A DNA stretch of 64,000 nucleotides from Poindextera sp036494815 (GTDB lineage Bacteria; Pseudomonadota; Alphaproteobacteria; Caulobacterales; Caulobacteraceae), in the NCBI GenBank assembly GCA_036494815.1, contig DASXNV010000032.1:1-64000 (forward strand), given 5' to 3'. The notes under the pieces were generated by a model. The model made no database searches. It was not told where the DNA came from and saw only the letters and a program-made list of their open reading frames with translations. The translations under genes and the position numbers were made by a program. Positions 47,067-56,333 of the stretch are shown here, piece by piece (the stretch's first letter is position 1; every line of letters begins with the position of its first letter).

Positions 47067-48074
47067 ATGCGGACGCACAATCTCGGCCGAGCCGGCCCGG
47101 CGGTTTCGGCCCTGGGCCTCGGCTGCATGGGCATGTCGGGCATGTACGGCCCCTCGGACCGGGCCGAAAGCATCGCCACGATCCACGCCGCCCTCGACGC
47201 TGGCGTGACCCTGATCGACACCGGCGACTTCTACGGCATGGGCCACAACGAGATGCTGATCGCCGAGGCCCTCCAGGGCCGTCGCCGCGAAGACCTGCAG
47301 ATCAGCGTCAAGTTCGGCGCCCTGCGCGGACCCGACAATAGCTGGGGCGGCTTCGACGCCCGGCCGGCGGCGGTAAAGAACTTCGTCGCCTACAGCCTGC
47401 AACGATTGGGCGTGGATCATATCGACGTCTATCGGCCGGCGCGGCTGGACCCCAACGTGCCCATTGAGGACACGGTGGGCGCCATCGCCGAGCTGGTCAA
47501 GGCTGGCTATGTCCGCCACATCGGCCTTTCGGAGGTGGGCGCCGACACAATCAGGCGCGCCAACGCCGTCCATCCCATCGTCGATCTGCAGATCGAATAT
47601 TCGCTTATCTCGCGCGGTATCGAGGCTGAGATCCTGCCGACCTGCCGCGAGCTGGGCATCGCCATCACCGCCTATGGCGTGCTGTCGCGCGGCTTGATCA
47701 GCGGTCACTGGACCAAGACTAGCGGCGGCCAGGGCGATTTCCGCGCCTTCAGCCCGCGTTTTCAGGGCGACAATCTCGACCGCAACCTGGCGCTGGTCGA
47801 AGCCCTGCGCGCGGTGGCCCAGGCCAAGGGCGCCAGCGTGGCTCAGATCGTCATCGCCTGGGTGCTGGCCCAGGGCGCGGACATCGTTCCCGTGGTCGGC
47901 GCCCGCCGCCGCGACCGTCTGAGCGAAGCCCTGGGCTCGCTGAATCTTCGGTTGAGCTCGGCGGATTTGGCCGAAATCCAGGCCGCCGCCCCACCGGAAG
48001 CTGTGGCCGGCACGCGCTACGCCGCCGCGCAGATGGCGCATCTGGACAGCGAAAGGACCGCCGGCCACTCCTGA
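47067..48074 (+). CDS. aldo/keto reductase
   Basis: The 335-residue TIM-barrel NADPH oxidoreductase has GLGCMGMSGMYGPSD at the start, Asp/Tyr in LIDTGDFYG and Lys in ISVKFG. GLSEVGADTIRRA and the C-terminal cofactor region IVPVVGARRRDRLSEALG follow. The usual catalytic His (YQHR in many relatives) is replaced in VYRPARLDPN, a variant seen in a subgroup of the family. Substrate is unknown. It lies 13 bases after kdpE and may be co-transcribed, without an obvious link to K+. Confidence 0.92.
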   Translation: MRTHNLGRAGPAVSALGLGCMGMSGMYGPSDRAESIATIHAALDAGVTLIDTGDFYGMGHNEMLIAEALQGRRREDLQISVKFGALRGPDNSWGGFDARPAAVKNFVAYSLQRLGVDHIDVYRPARLDPNVPIEDTVGAIAELVKAGYVRHIGLSEVGADTIRRANAVHPIVDLQIEYSLISRGIEAEILPTCRELGIAITAYGVLSRGLISGHWTKTSGGQGDFRAFSPRFQGDNLDRNLALVEALRAVAQAKGASVAQIVIAWVLAQGADIVPVVGARRRDRLSEALGSLNLRLSSADLAEIQAAAPPEAVAGTRYAAAQMAHLDSERTAGHS

Positions 48075-48084
48075 TCGGTCGCGC

Positions 48085-48540
48085 CTATCGCTCAGGATAG
48101 CCGAAGTCGTGGGTGTAGGCGCCGTCGCCGTAGCGGTCGTCATATTCGGCGGGGTGGTGGCGCCAGTAGCGCTCGAAGGCGCCGCCGCCATAGCGCGCGT
48201 CATATTCGGCTCGTTCGCGCGCATAATGGGCGCGGGCGTCGGCATAGGCTGCGCGCCGGTCCTGATAGGCCTCCGCCTGGTTCTGATAGCGGTGCTGGGC
48301 GTCGTGATAGGCGTCCTGCTGGTTCTGGTAGTGATCCTGCTGGTTTTGATAGTCCTGTTGGCGTTGCTGGTAATCCTGCTGCGCCTGAGCCGCGTCGGCG
48401 GGCGAAGGGGGCTCAGCCTGCGGCGCCGGCTGGCCCTGATAGGGCGGCGGCGGGGTGTCGTAGGATTGGGCGCGGGCCGCGCCAAAGGCGGCGACCAGGG
48501 CGGCGGTGGCCGCCGCCGCCAAAAACGTGTGTCGGATCAT
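48085..48540 (-). CDS. secreted Gln/Tyr-rich repeat protein
   Basis: The 151-residue product has a signal peptide (MIRHTFLAAAATAALVAAFG, cut near ARAQ). The mature part is a run of 7-residue units of the form QQDYQNQ / QDAYHDAQ at about residues 55-115, then RYGGGAFERYWRHHPAEYDD. The units would give an extended or coiled-coil periplasmic protein. No enzyme motif is seen. A 14-base palindrome lies 25 bases upstream of its start. Confidence 0.7.
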   Translation of the reverse strand: MIRHTFLAAAATAALVAAFGAARAQSYDTPPPPYQGQPAPQAEPPSPADAAQAQQDYQQRQQDYQNQQDHYQNQQDAYHDAQHRYQNQAEAYQDRRAAYADARAHYARERAEYDARYGGGAFERYWRHHPAEYDDRYGDGAYTHDFGYPER

Positions 48541-48564
48541 AATGATAACTCCATCGGCGTCTGT

Positions 48565-48578
48565 CGGGTTCGAACCCG
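48565..48578. promoter_or_regulatory. perfect 14-base palindrome
   Basis: CGGGTTCGAACCCG lies 25 bases upstream of the Gln/Tyr-rich protein gene. It resembles a tRNA T-arm by chance, but no tRNA surrounds it. It could be a repressor site. Confidence 0.3.
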
Positions 48579-48638
48579 CCCGTCAGCACCCTGCAGGAGA
48601 TTTAACGCGGCGCGCGGCGCTGGGTTGCCCCGCCTGGA

Positions 48639-48743
48639 TCAGGCGACCAGGCTCAGGCCCGCCACCAGAATGAAGGCCACAGCCGCGACCAGGACCAACT
48701 GGATCTCGCGTCTGGAAAACAGCGACTTGGCCGGCGCCGGCAT
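48639..48743 (-). CDS. 34-residue single-helix membrane protein
   Basis: The frame MPAPAKSLFSRREIQLVLVA AVAFILVAGLSLVA has a short basic head and one membrane helix, ending exactly at the helix. A GGAGG site stands 8 bases before the ATG. It lies alone between a secreted-protein gene downstream and the divergent HAD gene. Its family is unknown to me. Confidence 0.55.
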   Translation of the reverse strand: MPAPAKSLFSRREIQLVLVAAVAFILVAGLSLVA

Positions 48744-48889
48744 CGATCGATCCTCCGCGTCCTGTTTTCGGACGTTGAGCCCTCGGCAGAGCAAGACCCC
48801 CGCCAGGGTCATTTTCTTTGTTCGCCGGCCTGTCTTGCGACGAAAAATGCTCTAGCGTCCGCCCGCTTTCACGAGGGGATTTGACGCGC

Positions 48890-49537
48890 ATGGCGATCGA
48901 GGCGGTGATCTGGGATTTTGGCGGTGTGTTCACCACCTCGCCGTTCGAGGCGTTCAATCGCTACGAGGCGGCCCGCGGTCTGCCCAAGGACCTGATCCGC
49001 AGCATCAACGCCGCCGACCCCCACGACAACGCCTGGGCCCTGTTCGAGCGGGCCGAGATCGACGCCGCCGGCTTTGATATCAAGTTCGCCGAGGAGGCGG
49101 CCGCCCGGGGCTATGACGTGCGCGGCGCCGCCGTGCTGCCGCTGCTGTCTGGTGATATCCGCCCGCGGGTGGTGTCGGCGCTGGAGACCTGCAAGGTCCA
49201 TTTCAAGGTCGGTTGCATCACCAACAACATGCAGAGCGCCGGCCACGGCTCTGGCATGGCCGCCACTTCGGAAAAGGCGGCCCAGGTGGCCGGGATCATG
49301 GGCCTGTTCGACGCGGTGGTCGAAAGTTCCAAGGTCGGCGTCCGCAAGCCGGACCCCAAGATTTACCGGATGATGTGTGAGTTGCTGGCCGTAGAGCCGG
49401 CGAACTGCGTCTATCTCGACGACCTGGGCGTCAACTGCAAACCGGCGTCCCTGCTGGGCATGACCGCCATTAAGGTCCAGGGCGAGGACCAGGCGCTGGA
49501 CGATCTGGCCAAGGCCACGGGATTGAGTTTTTCTTGA
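48890..49537 (+). CDS. HAD-superfamily hydrolase (subfamily IA)
   Basis: The 215-residue protein has motif I WDFGGVFTTSPFEAF, in which the second aspartate is replaced by Gly. The Thr of motif II is in CITNNM, the Lys is in GVRKPDPKIY, and motif III is YLDDLGVN. DFGG in place of DxD is typical of the epoxide-hydrolase N-domain-like HAD group, where phosphatase activity may be absent or weak. ATG at 48890 starts the first strand. Confidence 0.9.
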   Translation: MAIEAVIWDFGGVFTTSPFEAFNRYEAARGLPKDLIRSINAADPHDNAWALFERAEIDAAGFDIKFAEEAAARGYDVRGAAVLPLLSGDIRPRVVSALETCKVHFKVGCITNNMQSAGHGSGMAATSEKAAQVAGIMGLFDAVVESSKVGVRKPDPKIYRMMCELLAVEPANCVYLDDLGVNCKPASLLGMTAIKVQGEDQALDDLAKATGLSFS

Positions 49538-49555
49538 AGGGCGTACCCGGTCGCC

Positions 49556-49888
49556 TCAGCCCGCTGCGCTCGCATCGTCGGCAAGATTCATGGGCGGGGC
49601 GTAGGCGCCGATCAAGTCTTGACGCTCCTGGCGGCGGACGCTGGCGGCGACATTCAGGCGGACAAAGGCGTGCGTCGCGCCGAAATGGGTCTGGGCCTCG
49701 GTCCAGCGCTCATCGGCTAGGGCGGCCAGGTTCTCCGCTTCGCCGACATAGACCACCGCCATGCCGCCATCGGGCGCTTCACGGGCGAAGATATAGTTGC
49801 CGCCGCTCGGAGAAAGCCGTTGTCCGTCGCGAGCGGCGTAGCGGTAGGTGACGCCTGAGGCGCCGACGAAATCGATTTGCACAGCCAT
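49556..49888 (-). CDS. GIY-YIG-like domain protein, probably catalytically altered
   Basis: The 110-residue product begins MAVQIDFVGASGVTYRYAAR. It then has NYIFAREAPDGGMAVVYVGE, the two GIY-YIG strands in degenerate form, ATHAFVRLNVAASVRRQERQ with the conserved Arg and Glu, and DLIGAYAPPMN. Related proteins cluster with GIY-YIG nucleases, but the first Tyr-Ile motif is poor. Function is unknown. Confidence 0.65.
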   Translation of the reverse strand: MAVQIDFVGASGVTYRYAARDGQRLSPSGGNYIFAREAPDGGMAVVYVGEAENLAALADERWTEAQTHFGATHAFVRLNVAASVRRQERQDLIGAYAPPMNLADDASAAG

Positions 49889-50154
49889 TACACGTCTCCG
49901 GCGCAGCGATCGCCGGCCAACCCAAAAACTCATCACACACGGGATGGATGCGCGTCCAGCGTCGCCATACCCATAACGGCGCGAAATTGCGCAGCGGCTT
50001 GTGGCCTATCTGTGGCGCAAACGAGGCGAGGATAGCACCCAAGCTGAGCCATAACGCCTTACAATGCTTGACGGACAGGCGTTGGCCTTGGTCCATAAGG
50101 ACGAGGCGACGACGGTCCAAGAGGCCGAATAAAAATCATCGGGGAACGACCAGC

Positions 50155-51315
50155 GTGAAGACCTACCGGATCGGCGTCATCGGCCTTGGACAGCGTATCG
50201 CCCACGTGCTGGCGGCGATGAAGGAGGTCGGCTGGAGCCTGAATCTGGCAGGGTATGCCGACCCGGCGCCCGTCGGGTTGCCGATTCTGGCCGAGGCCGG
50301 CATCGACCCCGGCCGGCCGTTCCCGGACGAAGCCGCCCTGTTGGCCGCCGGCCCTTTCGACCTGGTGATGATCGGCTCGCCCAACCATCTGCACCACGGC
50401 CACTTGCTGGCCGCCTTCGCCGCCGGCTACCCGATCTTCGCCGAAAAGCCGATCGTGCGGACCGAGGTTGAGAGTCAGGCCCTGGCCGCCACCCTGGCTC
50501 AAGGGAACATTCCGCCGCTCTATATCGGCCTGGTCATGCGCTCCATGCCCATCGTGCGGGAGGTGATCGCGCGGGTGGACAGCGGCGCCCTGGGCGAGGT
50601 GGTCTCCATCGACGCCACCGAGCACCTGCCGCCCGAGCACGGCGGCTATTTGGCGCGTAATTGGCGACGGCGGCAGGACTGGGGCGGCTCGTACCTGCTG
50701 GACAAGGTCTGCCACGATTTCGATATCTTCAGCCGCATCGCCGGGGCGCGGGCCGAGCGGGTGGCCAGTTTCGGCGGGCGGCGCATCTTCACCGCCGAGC
50801 GGGCCGGCGCACGGCGGAGCTATGATGACGGCTCGCCGGCCTATGTGGCCAGCGATCCGGGCTGGGCCGGCTCAAACGACCCCTTCCAATCGGACATGGA
50901 CGTCACCGATCATCAGATCGCCATGGTCGAATACGCCAACGGCGTGCGGCTGTCGTTCCACTCCAACACCCATACCGGCCTGCAAGAGCGGCGCTGGTAT
51001 GTCGCCGGAACCGAGGCGACCCTGATCGCCGATCTGGTGCGTAACAAGATCATGATCCGCTCGCCCCTGGACCGGATCAAGCCGGAGCGGATCGACTATG
51101 GCGGCCGCACTGACGACAGCCACAATGGCGCCGATCAGGCCATGGCCCTGGACCTGCGCGCCGCCCTGGACGGTGAGGCGGCCTTTCCGGTGACGCCCTA
51201 CGATTCGCTGGAGGCAGGGCTGACGGTCATGGCCATCGACCGAGCCATGGGCGAGCGCCGAATGATCGACTGCGGCCCGATGTGGGACGCCTACGATGCG
51301 GCGCGAGGGGCCTAG
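50155..51315 (+). CDS. Gfo/Idh/MocA-family oxidoreductase
   Basis: The 386-residue NAD(P) oxidoreductase starts at GTG (KTYRIGVIGLGQRIAHVLAA) with the Rossmann glycines. IFAEKPIV holds the EKP motif, and the catalytic-domain segment GGSYLLDKVCHDFDIFSRIA has the active His. It acts on a sugar or inositol-like substrate that cannot be named. The frame is open upstream from 49948, but GTG at 50155, preceded by GGGGAACGA, is the fitting start. Confidence 0.9.
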   Translation: MKTYRIGVIGLGQRIAHVLAAMKEVGWSLNLAGYADPAPVGLPILAEAGIDPGRPFPDEAALLAAGPFDLVMIGSPNHLHHGHLLAAFAAGYPIFAEKPIVRTEVESQALAATLAQGNIPPLYIGLVMRSMPIVREVIARVDSGALGEVVSIDATEHLPPEHGGYLARNWRRRQDWGGSYLLDKVCHDFDIFSRIAGARAERVASFGGRRIFTAERAGARRSYDDGSPAYVASDPGWAGSNDPFQSDMDVTDHQIAMVEYANGVRLSFHSNTHTGLQERRWYVAGTEATLIADLVRNKIMIRSPLDRIKPERIDYGGRTDDSHNGADQAMALDLRAALDGEAAFPVTPYDSLEAGLTVMAIDRAMGERRMIDCGPMWDAYDAARGA

Positions 51316-51327
51316 GGTTCATTCGCC

Positions 51328-51624
51328 CTACTGCTTGACGTTCAGCTTGACCACGATGTGGCCGCCCAGGCGTTCGGCCAGGCCTTGAGGCACGCTCATG
51401 CCGGCAGCCAATTTCAGGGCCTCGGCCGCCGTCCCCGGCTCGACTGGGTCGTTATTGACCACCTTGCACTCGGCCAGGGCGGTCTGATGGATCTGGCAAC
51501 CCAGATAGACCACGGTGACGTCGTCGGCCGGCGCAGCTTGCACGACGGGGGCTTCGGTCAGCCGCGCGATCGAGGTTTGCGGCGCGGTGGCGGTGGCGGC
51601 GATCAGAGCAAGAACGGACAACAA
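51328..51624 (-). CDS. small secreted protein, TonB-C-like
   Basis: The 98-residue product appears to start at TTG (MLSVLALIAATATAP), a signal peptide. The mature part VTVVYLGCQIHQTALAECKV...AAEALKLAAGMSVP resembles the strand-strand-helix of TonB C-terminal domains, with two cysteines at the positions where many short TonB-like proteins have them. No ATG start is available. It converges on the Gfo/Idh/MocA gene. Confidence 0.6.
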   Translation of the reverse strand: MLSVLALIAATATAPQTSIARLTEAPVVQAAPADDVTVVYLGCQIHQTALAECKVVNNDPVEPGTAAEALKLAAGMSVPQGLAERLGGHIVVKLNVKQ

Positions 51625-51821
51625 CTCGGTTTCCCCCTTCGGGATCTTTAGATTTTGTTAACCACTTCGGCCAAGCGAAACCAAGTCCTGTTTCAATCTG
51701 GCCTTCCGTTCAGGGGGATCGCAAAGGGCGTGCCGGTGCATCGGCCGCCTGGCCTGCGGGTTTCCGCGCCGCAAGGTTCCCGCTATGGGCTAAGGATCGC
51801 TTCCGAGGCGCCCAACCAGCA

Positions 51822-52277
51822 ATGACACCGGCTCAAGAGCTCCGTTTTCTGATCCTCGCCGCCCAGCGCGCAGGCAACCGCATCGTATCCGACAAGCTCA
51901 AGCCGCTCGGCCTGACCCCCGCCCAGGCCGAGGTGGTGCAGGTGCTGGGCGAATTCGCGCCCGTCTCTCTGGCCAGGCTGGGCGAACTGTTGGTCTGCGA
52001 ATCCGGCAGTCCCAGCCGCCTGGTCGCCGGCCTGGTCAAGCGCCGCCTGGTCGACCGATCGATCTCGCCTGAGGACGGTCGCGTCGTGGAACTGTCGCTC
52101 AGCGAGGAAGGACGGGCGGCGCTGGATCAGATCCGCGCTCTGGACGAAATCATCGCCGGTCATATCGTCGGCAGCCTGACGGGGGGACAGGTCGGGGCTG
52201 TGGTCGGCGCCCTGCGAAAGCTGCTTGCGGATACCGCGCCAGGTCAGGCGGTCGCACGTCGGCGTAGCAAGGTTTAG
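51822..52277 (+). CDS. MarR-family transcriptional regulator
   Basis: The 151-residue regulator has the MarR winged helix: LGLTPAQAEVVQVLGEFAPV, LGELLVCESGSPSRLVAGLV and the wing RRLVDRSISPEDGRVVELSL. It overlaps the convergent acyl-CoA ligase gene by four bases. It probably controls that operon in response to an aromatic or CoA-bound ligand, but the operator is not located. Confidence 0.93.
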   Translation: MTPAQELRFLILAAQRAGNRIVSDKLKPLGLTPAQAEVVQVLGEFAPVSLARLGELLVCESGSPSRLVAGLVKRRLVDRSISPEDGRVVELSLSEEGRAALDQIRALDEIIAGHIVGSLTGGQVGAVVGALRKLLADTAPGQAVARRRSKV

Positions 52278-53755
52278 GAGCCCGTCTTCAAAGCTGCGAT
52301 CCGCTCGTCGCGCAACGCCGTACGCCGCACTTTGCCCGCGTCGTCACGGATGTTTTCGTCCACGAACTCGTAGCTGCGGGGCTGTTTGTAGGTGACCAGC
52401 CGATCGGCCAGGTGGGCGCGCAGGGTCTCCTCGTCCAGGCCCGGGCGGGGCTGGACGATGGCGTGGATGGTGGAGCCCAGATCCTCGTGCGGCAGGCCAA
52501 TCACGGCGCTGGAGGCCACCAGGGGATGCTCGTCTAATGCGGCCTCGATCTCGGCCGGATAGACGTTGGAGCCCCCCACCAGGATCATGTCGGTGCGTCG
52601 GTCGGCCAGGTAAAGATATCCCTCCGCGTCGAACCAGCCGATATCGCCCAGGCTCTCCCAACCGCCGGGCAGGGTGCGGGCGGTGGCGCCGAGATAGCGA
52701 TAGGTGGGCGGCGCACCGGGGGCTGGGCGCATATAGATCTCACCGACCTCGCCGGGTGGAAGGGCTTCGCCCGCCTCGTTCACGGCCATCATCTCGCCCG
52801 ACCGCACTTGGCCTACCGAGCCGCGATGGGTCAGCCATTCGGTTCCGGTGATGGTGGTCACGGCCTGGGCCTCTGTGCCAGCATAGAGCTCCAGCACGGT
52901 TTCGGCGCCGACCCAATTGATCCAGGCTTCCTTCAGCGCCGGCGGGCAGGGCGCGGCCAGGTGCCAGAGCACGCGCAGGGACGACAGGTCGTAGCGGGCC
53001 TTGATCTCGTCCGGCAGCCGCCAGATGCGGCTCATCATGGTCGGCACCAGATAGATCCAGGTGACCCTGTTGCGATCGATGGCGGCCAGGGTTGCCTCGG
53101 CGTCGAACCGGGGCATCAGCACCAGATGGCAGCCCAGGGTCAGGATCGACAGGGCGCAGCCGAACGGGCCGTTGTGATACAGCGGCGCCGGCATCAGGGC
53201 CGTATCGCCAGGCTCCAGCCGCCAGGGCCGCTGACCATCGAGCATCGGGGTGTTGGCGGTGATGCCGGGCGAGCCGGACAGGATCAGCTTGGGCCGTCCG
53301 GTGGAACCGCCGGAGGTGGGCGCCTTCAGCACCGGCGCGATGGCGTCCGGCAGGTCGTTGTCGTCGTCGCACTGGGCCAGCAGGTCCTCGATGACAAAGC
53401 GCGGGCGGCTGGTCTCCAGGCTGGGCAGGGCCACTACAAGCGGCGGATCGGCCAGGTCGCAGATGGCGTCGACCTCTGCGCGGGGCAGGCGGTAGGAGAT
53501 CGGCTGCGGTGTCGCGCCCAGCTTCCAGGCCGCGAAACAGGCCTGCATGAAGCCGATGGAATTGGGCAGGCCAATGGTGACCATGTCGCCCAGCCTGACC
53601 CCGTGCGCGGCCATGGCCCGGGCGATGCGGTTGGTCGTGCGGTCGAACTCGGCGTAACTGACCGTGCGATTCTCGCAGGTGATCGCCGGCGCCTCGCCCT
53701 GAGATTTCGCCAAACGGCGCAGCGCCTCGCCCAGGGATAGGGTCGCCTCGGCCAT
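52274..53755 (-). CDS. acyl-CoA synthetase (AMP-forming ligase)
   Basis: The 493-residue class I adenylate-forming enzyme has the P-loop APTSGGSTGRPKLIL near residue 170, ELYAGTEAQ, the LGDIGWFDAEGYLYLADRRT hinge region and the C-terminal catalytic Lys segment DAGKVRRTAL. It activates a carboxylic acid to its CoA thioester. The acid is unknown, but the Rieske oxygenase next door suggests a ring or side-chain acid. ATG at 53755 has GGGAGG at proper distance. Confidence 0.93.
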   Translation of the reverse strand: MAEATLSLGEALRRLAKSQGEAPAITCENRTVSYAEFDRTTNRIARAMAAHGVRLGDMVTIGLPNSIGFMQACFAAWKLGATPQPISYRLPRAEVDAICDLADPPLVVALPSLETSRPRFVIEDLLAQCDDDNDLPDAIAPVLKAPTSGGSTGRPKLILSGSPGITANTPMLDGQRPWRLEPGDTALMPAPLYHNGPFGCALSILTLGCHLVLMPRFDAEATLAAIDRNRVTWIYLVPTMMSRIWRLPDEIKARYDLSSLRVLWHLAAPCPPALKEAWINWVGAETVLELYAGTEAQAVTTITGTEWLTHRGSVGQVRSGEMMAVNEAGEALPPGEVGEIYMRPAPGAPPTYRYLGATARTLPGGWESLGDIGWFDAEGYLYLADRRTDMILVGGSNVYPAEIEAALDEHPLVASSAVIGLPHEDLGSTIHAIVQPRPGLDEETLRAHLADRLVTYKQPRSYEFVDENIRDDAGKVRRTALRDERIAALKTGS

Positions 53756-53827
53756 GATCATCCTCCCGGTGTTTTCGTTTCCGGAATATGTCGTATGGCC
53801 GGGCGCGGCCCGCAAGCCGTTATGCAG

Positions 53828-54862
53828 CTAAGCCAGCAGCGACCCCATGGCGTCACGATAGAAGGCCTGGAACGCCGCCACTCCGCCCTCGTGGCGCGAG
53901 GACAACCGGCCGGTCTGATAGACATCGGCGTTCAGGTTTTCCTGCACCCGCTCCACCACCCACAGATCTTCGGCCACCACCGCGTCGGACATGGCCAGGG
54001 TCTCGTCGCTGACGCCCACGCCTTGCGGCATCAGATAGACGTAGTCGAGGCGGGTCTTGTCGTGGCCGTCGGGCGACATCCGCTCCAGCATCAGGCCGGT
54101 TCCATAGACATTGACCCCGATATTGGGCCAGACCCAGGACCACAGGCCTTCATAGATCGCGTCCGGCTTGCGCAGGGGCGCCTCGTGGATGGCGACGCGG
54201 CCGTCCATGGTCACGCTGTAGCGGGCGGAATCGATCTCGGCGTCCAGGGTCGGGTGGATCAGGGGGACGTGATAGCCCTCCAGATAGTTCTCCACATAGG
54301 TCTTCCAGTTGCAGTCCAGGCTGTGGCTGCGGACAGCGGCGATGTGCAGGCCATTCCAGTCGGATCCGGCCAGACGGTTCTCCAGCGGCGCCATCACTTC
54401 AGCCAGGGGGGATATGGCGGCGTCCAGGGCGACGAACACCAAGCCGCGCCAGGTCTCCAGCCGCACCGGATAGAGGCCGAAATCCCGCGGATCGAAATTG
54501 GGGTTGGGGCCAAAATCTCGGGCGGCGCGCAGGCGGCCGTCCAGGGCGTAGGTCCAGCCGTGGTACTGGCAGGTCAGAAGGCCGTCGCAATGGCCCCAAG
54601 CGCCTTTGGTGAGCGGTCCTGCCCGGTGGCGGCAGACATTGTGAAAGCCGCGCAGGACCTTGTCCTGGCCGCGCAGCGCCAGCACCGGATAGCCCGCGAG
54701 GGTGTCGGCGACCCAGTCGCCTGGATTGGTCAGGGCGCTCTCGTGTCCCAGATACTGCCAGCTGGCGGCGAAGATTCGCGTGCGCTCGTGCGCCCACAGG
54801 CTGGCGTCGCGATAGGCCGAGGCGGGCAATGTCTCCACTGCCGGGTGGACTGGCGCGTTCAT
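53828..54862 (-). CDS. Rieske ring-hydroxylating oxygenase, large subunit
   Basis: The 344-residue protein has the Rieske [2Fe-2S] ligands C77, H79, C98 and H101 in CRHRAG and CQYHGW. The mononuclear iron site is NYLEGYHVPLIHP with H198 and H203. It hydroxylates or demethylates a small substrate using oxygen and an electron-transfer partner. No reductase subunit lies nearby, though the ferredoxin pair at 18012-19585 could serve. It overlaps the permease gene by four bases (ATGA) and precedes the ligase by 72 bases. Confidence 0.95.
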   Translation of the reverse strand: MNAPVHPAVETLPASAYRDASLWAHERTRIFAASWQYLGHESALTNPGDWVADTLAGYPVLALRGQDKVLRGFHNVCRHRAGPLTKGAWGHCDGLLTCQYHGWTYALDGRLRAARDFGPNPNFDPRDFGLYPVRLETWRGLVFVALDAAISPLAEVMAPLENRLAGSDWNGLHIAAVRSHSLDCNWKTYVENYLEGYHVPLIHPTLDAEIDSARYSVTMDGRVAIHEAPLRKPDAIYEGLWSWVWPNIGVNVYGTGLMLERMSPDGHDKTRLDYVYLMPQGVGVSDETLAMSDAVVAEDLWVVERVQENLNADVYQTGRLSSRHEGGVAAFQAFYRDAMGSLLA

Positions 54863-56265
54863 GCTTGGGCTCCCTCAATGGCGGCGGCGCGCCGGGCGCC
54901 CCAGATATAAATCAGAACGCCCCCCAGGATCAGCACGCCCGAGGCGATGAACAGCTTCAGCACCGCCCAGATCTTGTCCACCGTGTCGGCGCTGGGAACC
55001 AGGGTGCAGAGAATGGCGCTGACCGCGACCAACAGGCCCACCCAGCCGATGACCCGTGCGCCGGTCGCGCCACCCGGCGGAATCCAGGCGCCGGCGGGCG
55101 CCGGACGCGCCTGGACCTTCAGATAGACTGCGAACAGGAACACGAAGGGCAGGGTGTAGGAGATGACGGTCATGGCCACCAGGAAGTCATAGACCAGTTT
55201 CAGGCTCGAGCCGGACTGGCTGACCTCGCTGAAAATCACCAGGGCGACCACCGCCGCGCTCTGGGCCAGGATCGAAGCCGTGGGCGCGCCGGTCTTGGGA
55301 TGGCGGCGGGCGAAGGCGGCGGGCAGGAAGTTGTCCACCCCGGCGGCGAAGGGCAGGCGCGCGGCGACACCGAACCAGGACGAATAGCCGCCCAGCAGGG
55401 CCAGGGCCAACAGTACCAGGCAGATCGGCGCCAGGGCCCCCAGGCCCAGGGCGTTCAGCGCCCGGCTCAGGGCCTCGGGCACGCCGGACAGGCGCGTGGC
55501 CTCCGTTGGCGTGAGGATCGACAGGATGGCGCTGGTGCCCAGGATATAGCCGGTGGTCAAAAGCGCGCCAACCACGGCCAGTACCTTGAGGATCTGGCGC
55601 ATGCCACCCTCAACCTCGTTGCGCAGGAAGGCCAGGGCTTCCGGTCCGCCAAAGGCGAACACCATGGTGCCCCAAAGCAGAGCGCCGTCGCTGGTCAGAG
55701 GCGGGGCGTAGCTCACGTGAATGAAGTCGGTGGCCGGACCATGCCTGATCGCCAGGACCGCGCCGGCGGCGATCAGCAGTAGCAACAGGCCCACGGCCGC
55801 CGTGGCGCCGAAATTCGACAGCCACTTGCCCATGCCCAGACCCATCAGGTGCAGGCCGGCCACCACGAACGAGATGGTGATGGCCACGCCCATAAACACG
55901 ATCGGGTTCTGCACCAGGGCCACCGCCTTGGGGCCTATCGCCATGGCCAATACATTGACGATGAACACCAGCAGGCCGGAAAAGAACGGAATGTTGCAGG
56001 TCCAGTAGAGCCAGCCGCAGACAAAGCCGGCGAAGGGGCCGAAGGTCTCTCGGGTCCAGACATAGATGCCGCCATCGCCCTCGAACCGTCCGGCCATCTC
56101 GGCCGTGGCGATCACCAGCGGGGCCATGAACCCCATCACCGCCGCGATCCACATGGGCAAGGACGCCGGCCCCGCCGCCGCCGCCACCGACAGCCAGCGC
56201 AGGGCCAGGGTCATGGCGACGACATAGAGCGTCAGGTCCCAGAATCGAAGCGGCTTTGAACTCAT
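54859..56265 (-). CDS. APC-superfamily amino-acid/amine permease
   Basis: The 468-residue protein has about twelve membrane helices and the APC features of the first helix pair (SLPMWIAAVMGFMAPLVIAT, GDGGIYVWTRETFGPFAGFV) and FAFGGPEALAFLRNEV. It likely imports the substrate of the downstream Rieske oxygenase and ligase. It starts MSSKPLRFWDLTLYVVAMTL at 56265, the first gene of the operon. Which amino acid or amine it carries is unknown. Confidence 0.93.
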   Translation of the reverse strand: MSSKPLRFWDLTLYVVAMTLALRWLSVAAAAGPASLPMWIAAVMGFMAPLVIATAEMAGRFEGDGGIYVWTRETFGPFAGFVCGWLYWTCNIPFFSGLLVFIVNVLAMAIGPKAVALVQNPIVFMGVAITISFVVAGLHLMGLGMGKWLSNFGATAAVGLLLLLIAAGAVLAIRHGPATDFIHVSYAPPLTSDGALLWGTMVFAFGGPEALAFLRNEVEGGMRQILKVLAVVGALLTTGYILGTSAILSILTPTEATRLSGVPEALSRALNALGLGALAPICLVLLALALLGGYSSWFGVAARLPFAAGVDNFLPAAFARRHPKTGAPTASILAQSAAVVALVIFSEVSQSGSSLKLVYDFLVAMTVISYTLPFVFLFAVYLKVQARPAPAGAWIPPGGATGARVIGWVGLLVAVSAILCTLVPSADTVDKIWAVLKLFIASGVLILGGVLIYIWGARRAAAIEGAQA

Positions 56266-56333
56266 GCGGCGGGTCCCCCGGTGAAAGCCGGACACTTGAA
56301 TCGAGTTTGTCGCTCAAGTCGAGACGCTGGACC

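Noticed and set aside
48565..48578. tRNA T-arm (GGGTTCGAACCC)
   Set aside because: Neither strand shows acceptor, D or anticodon arms at the right distances; it is a simple palindrome.
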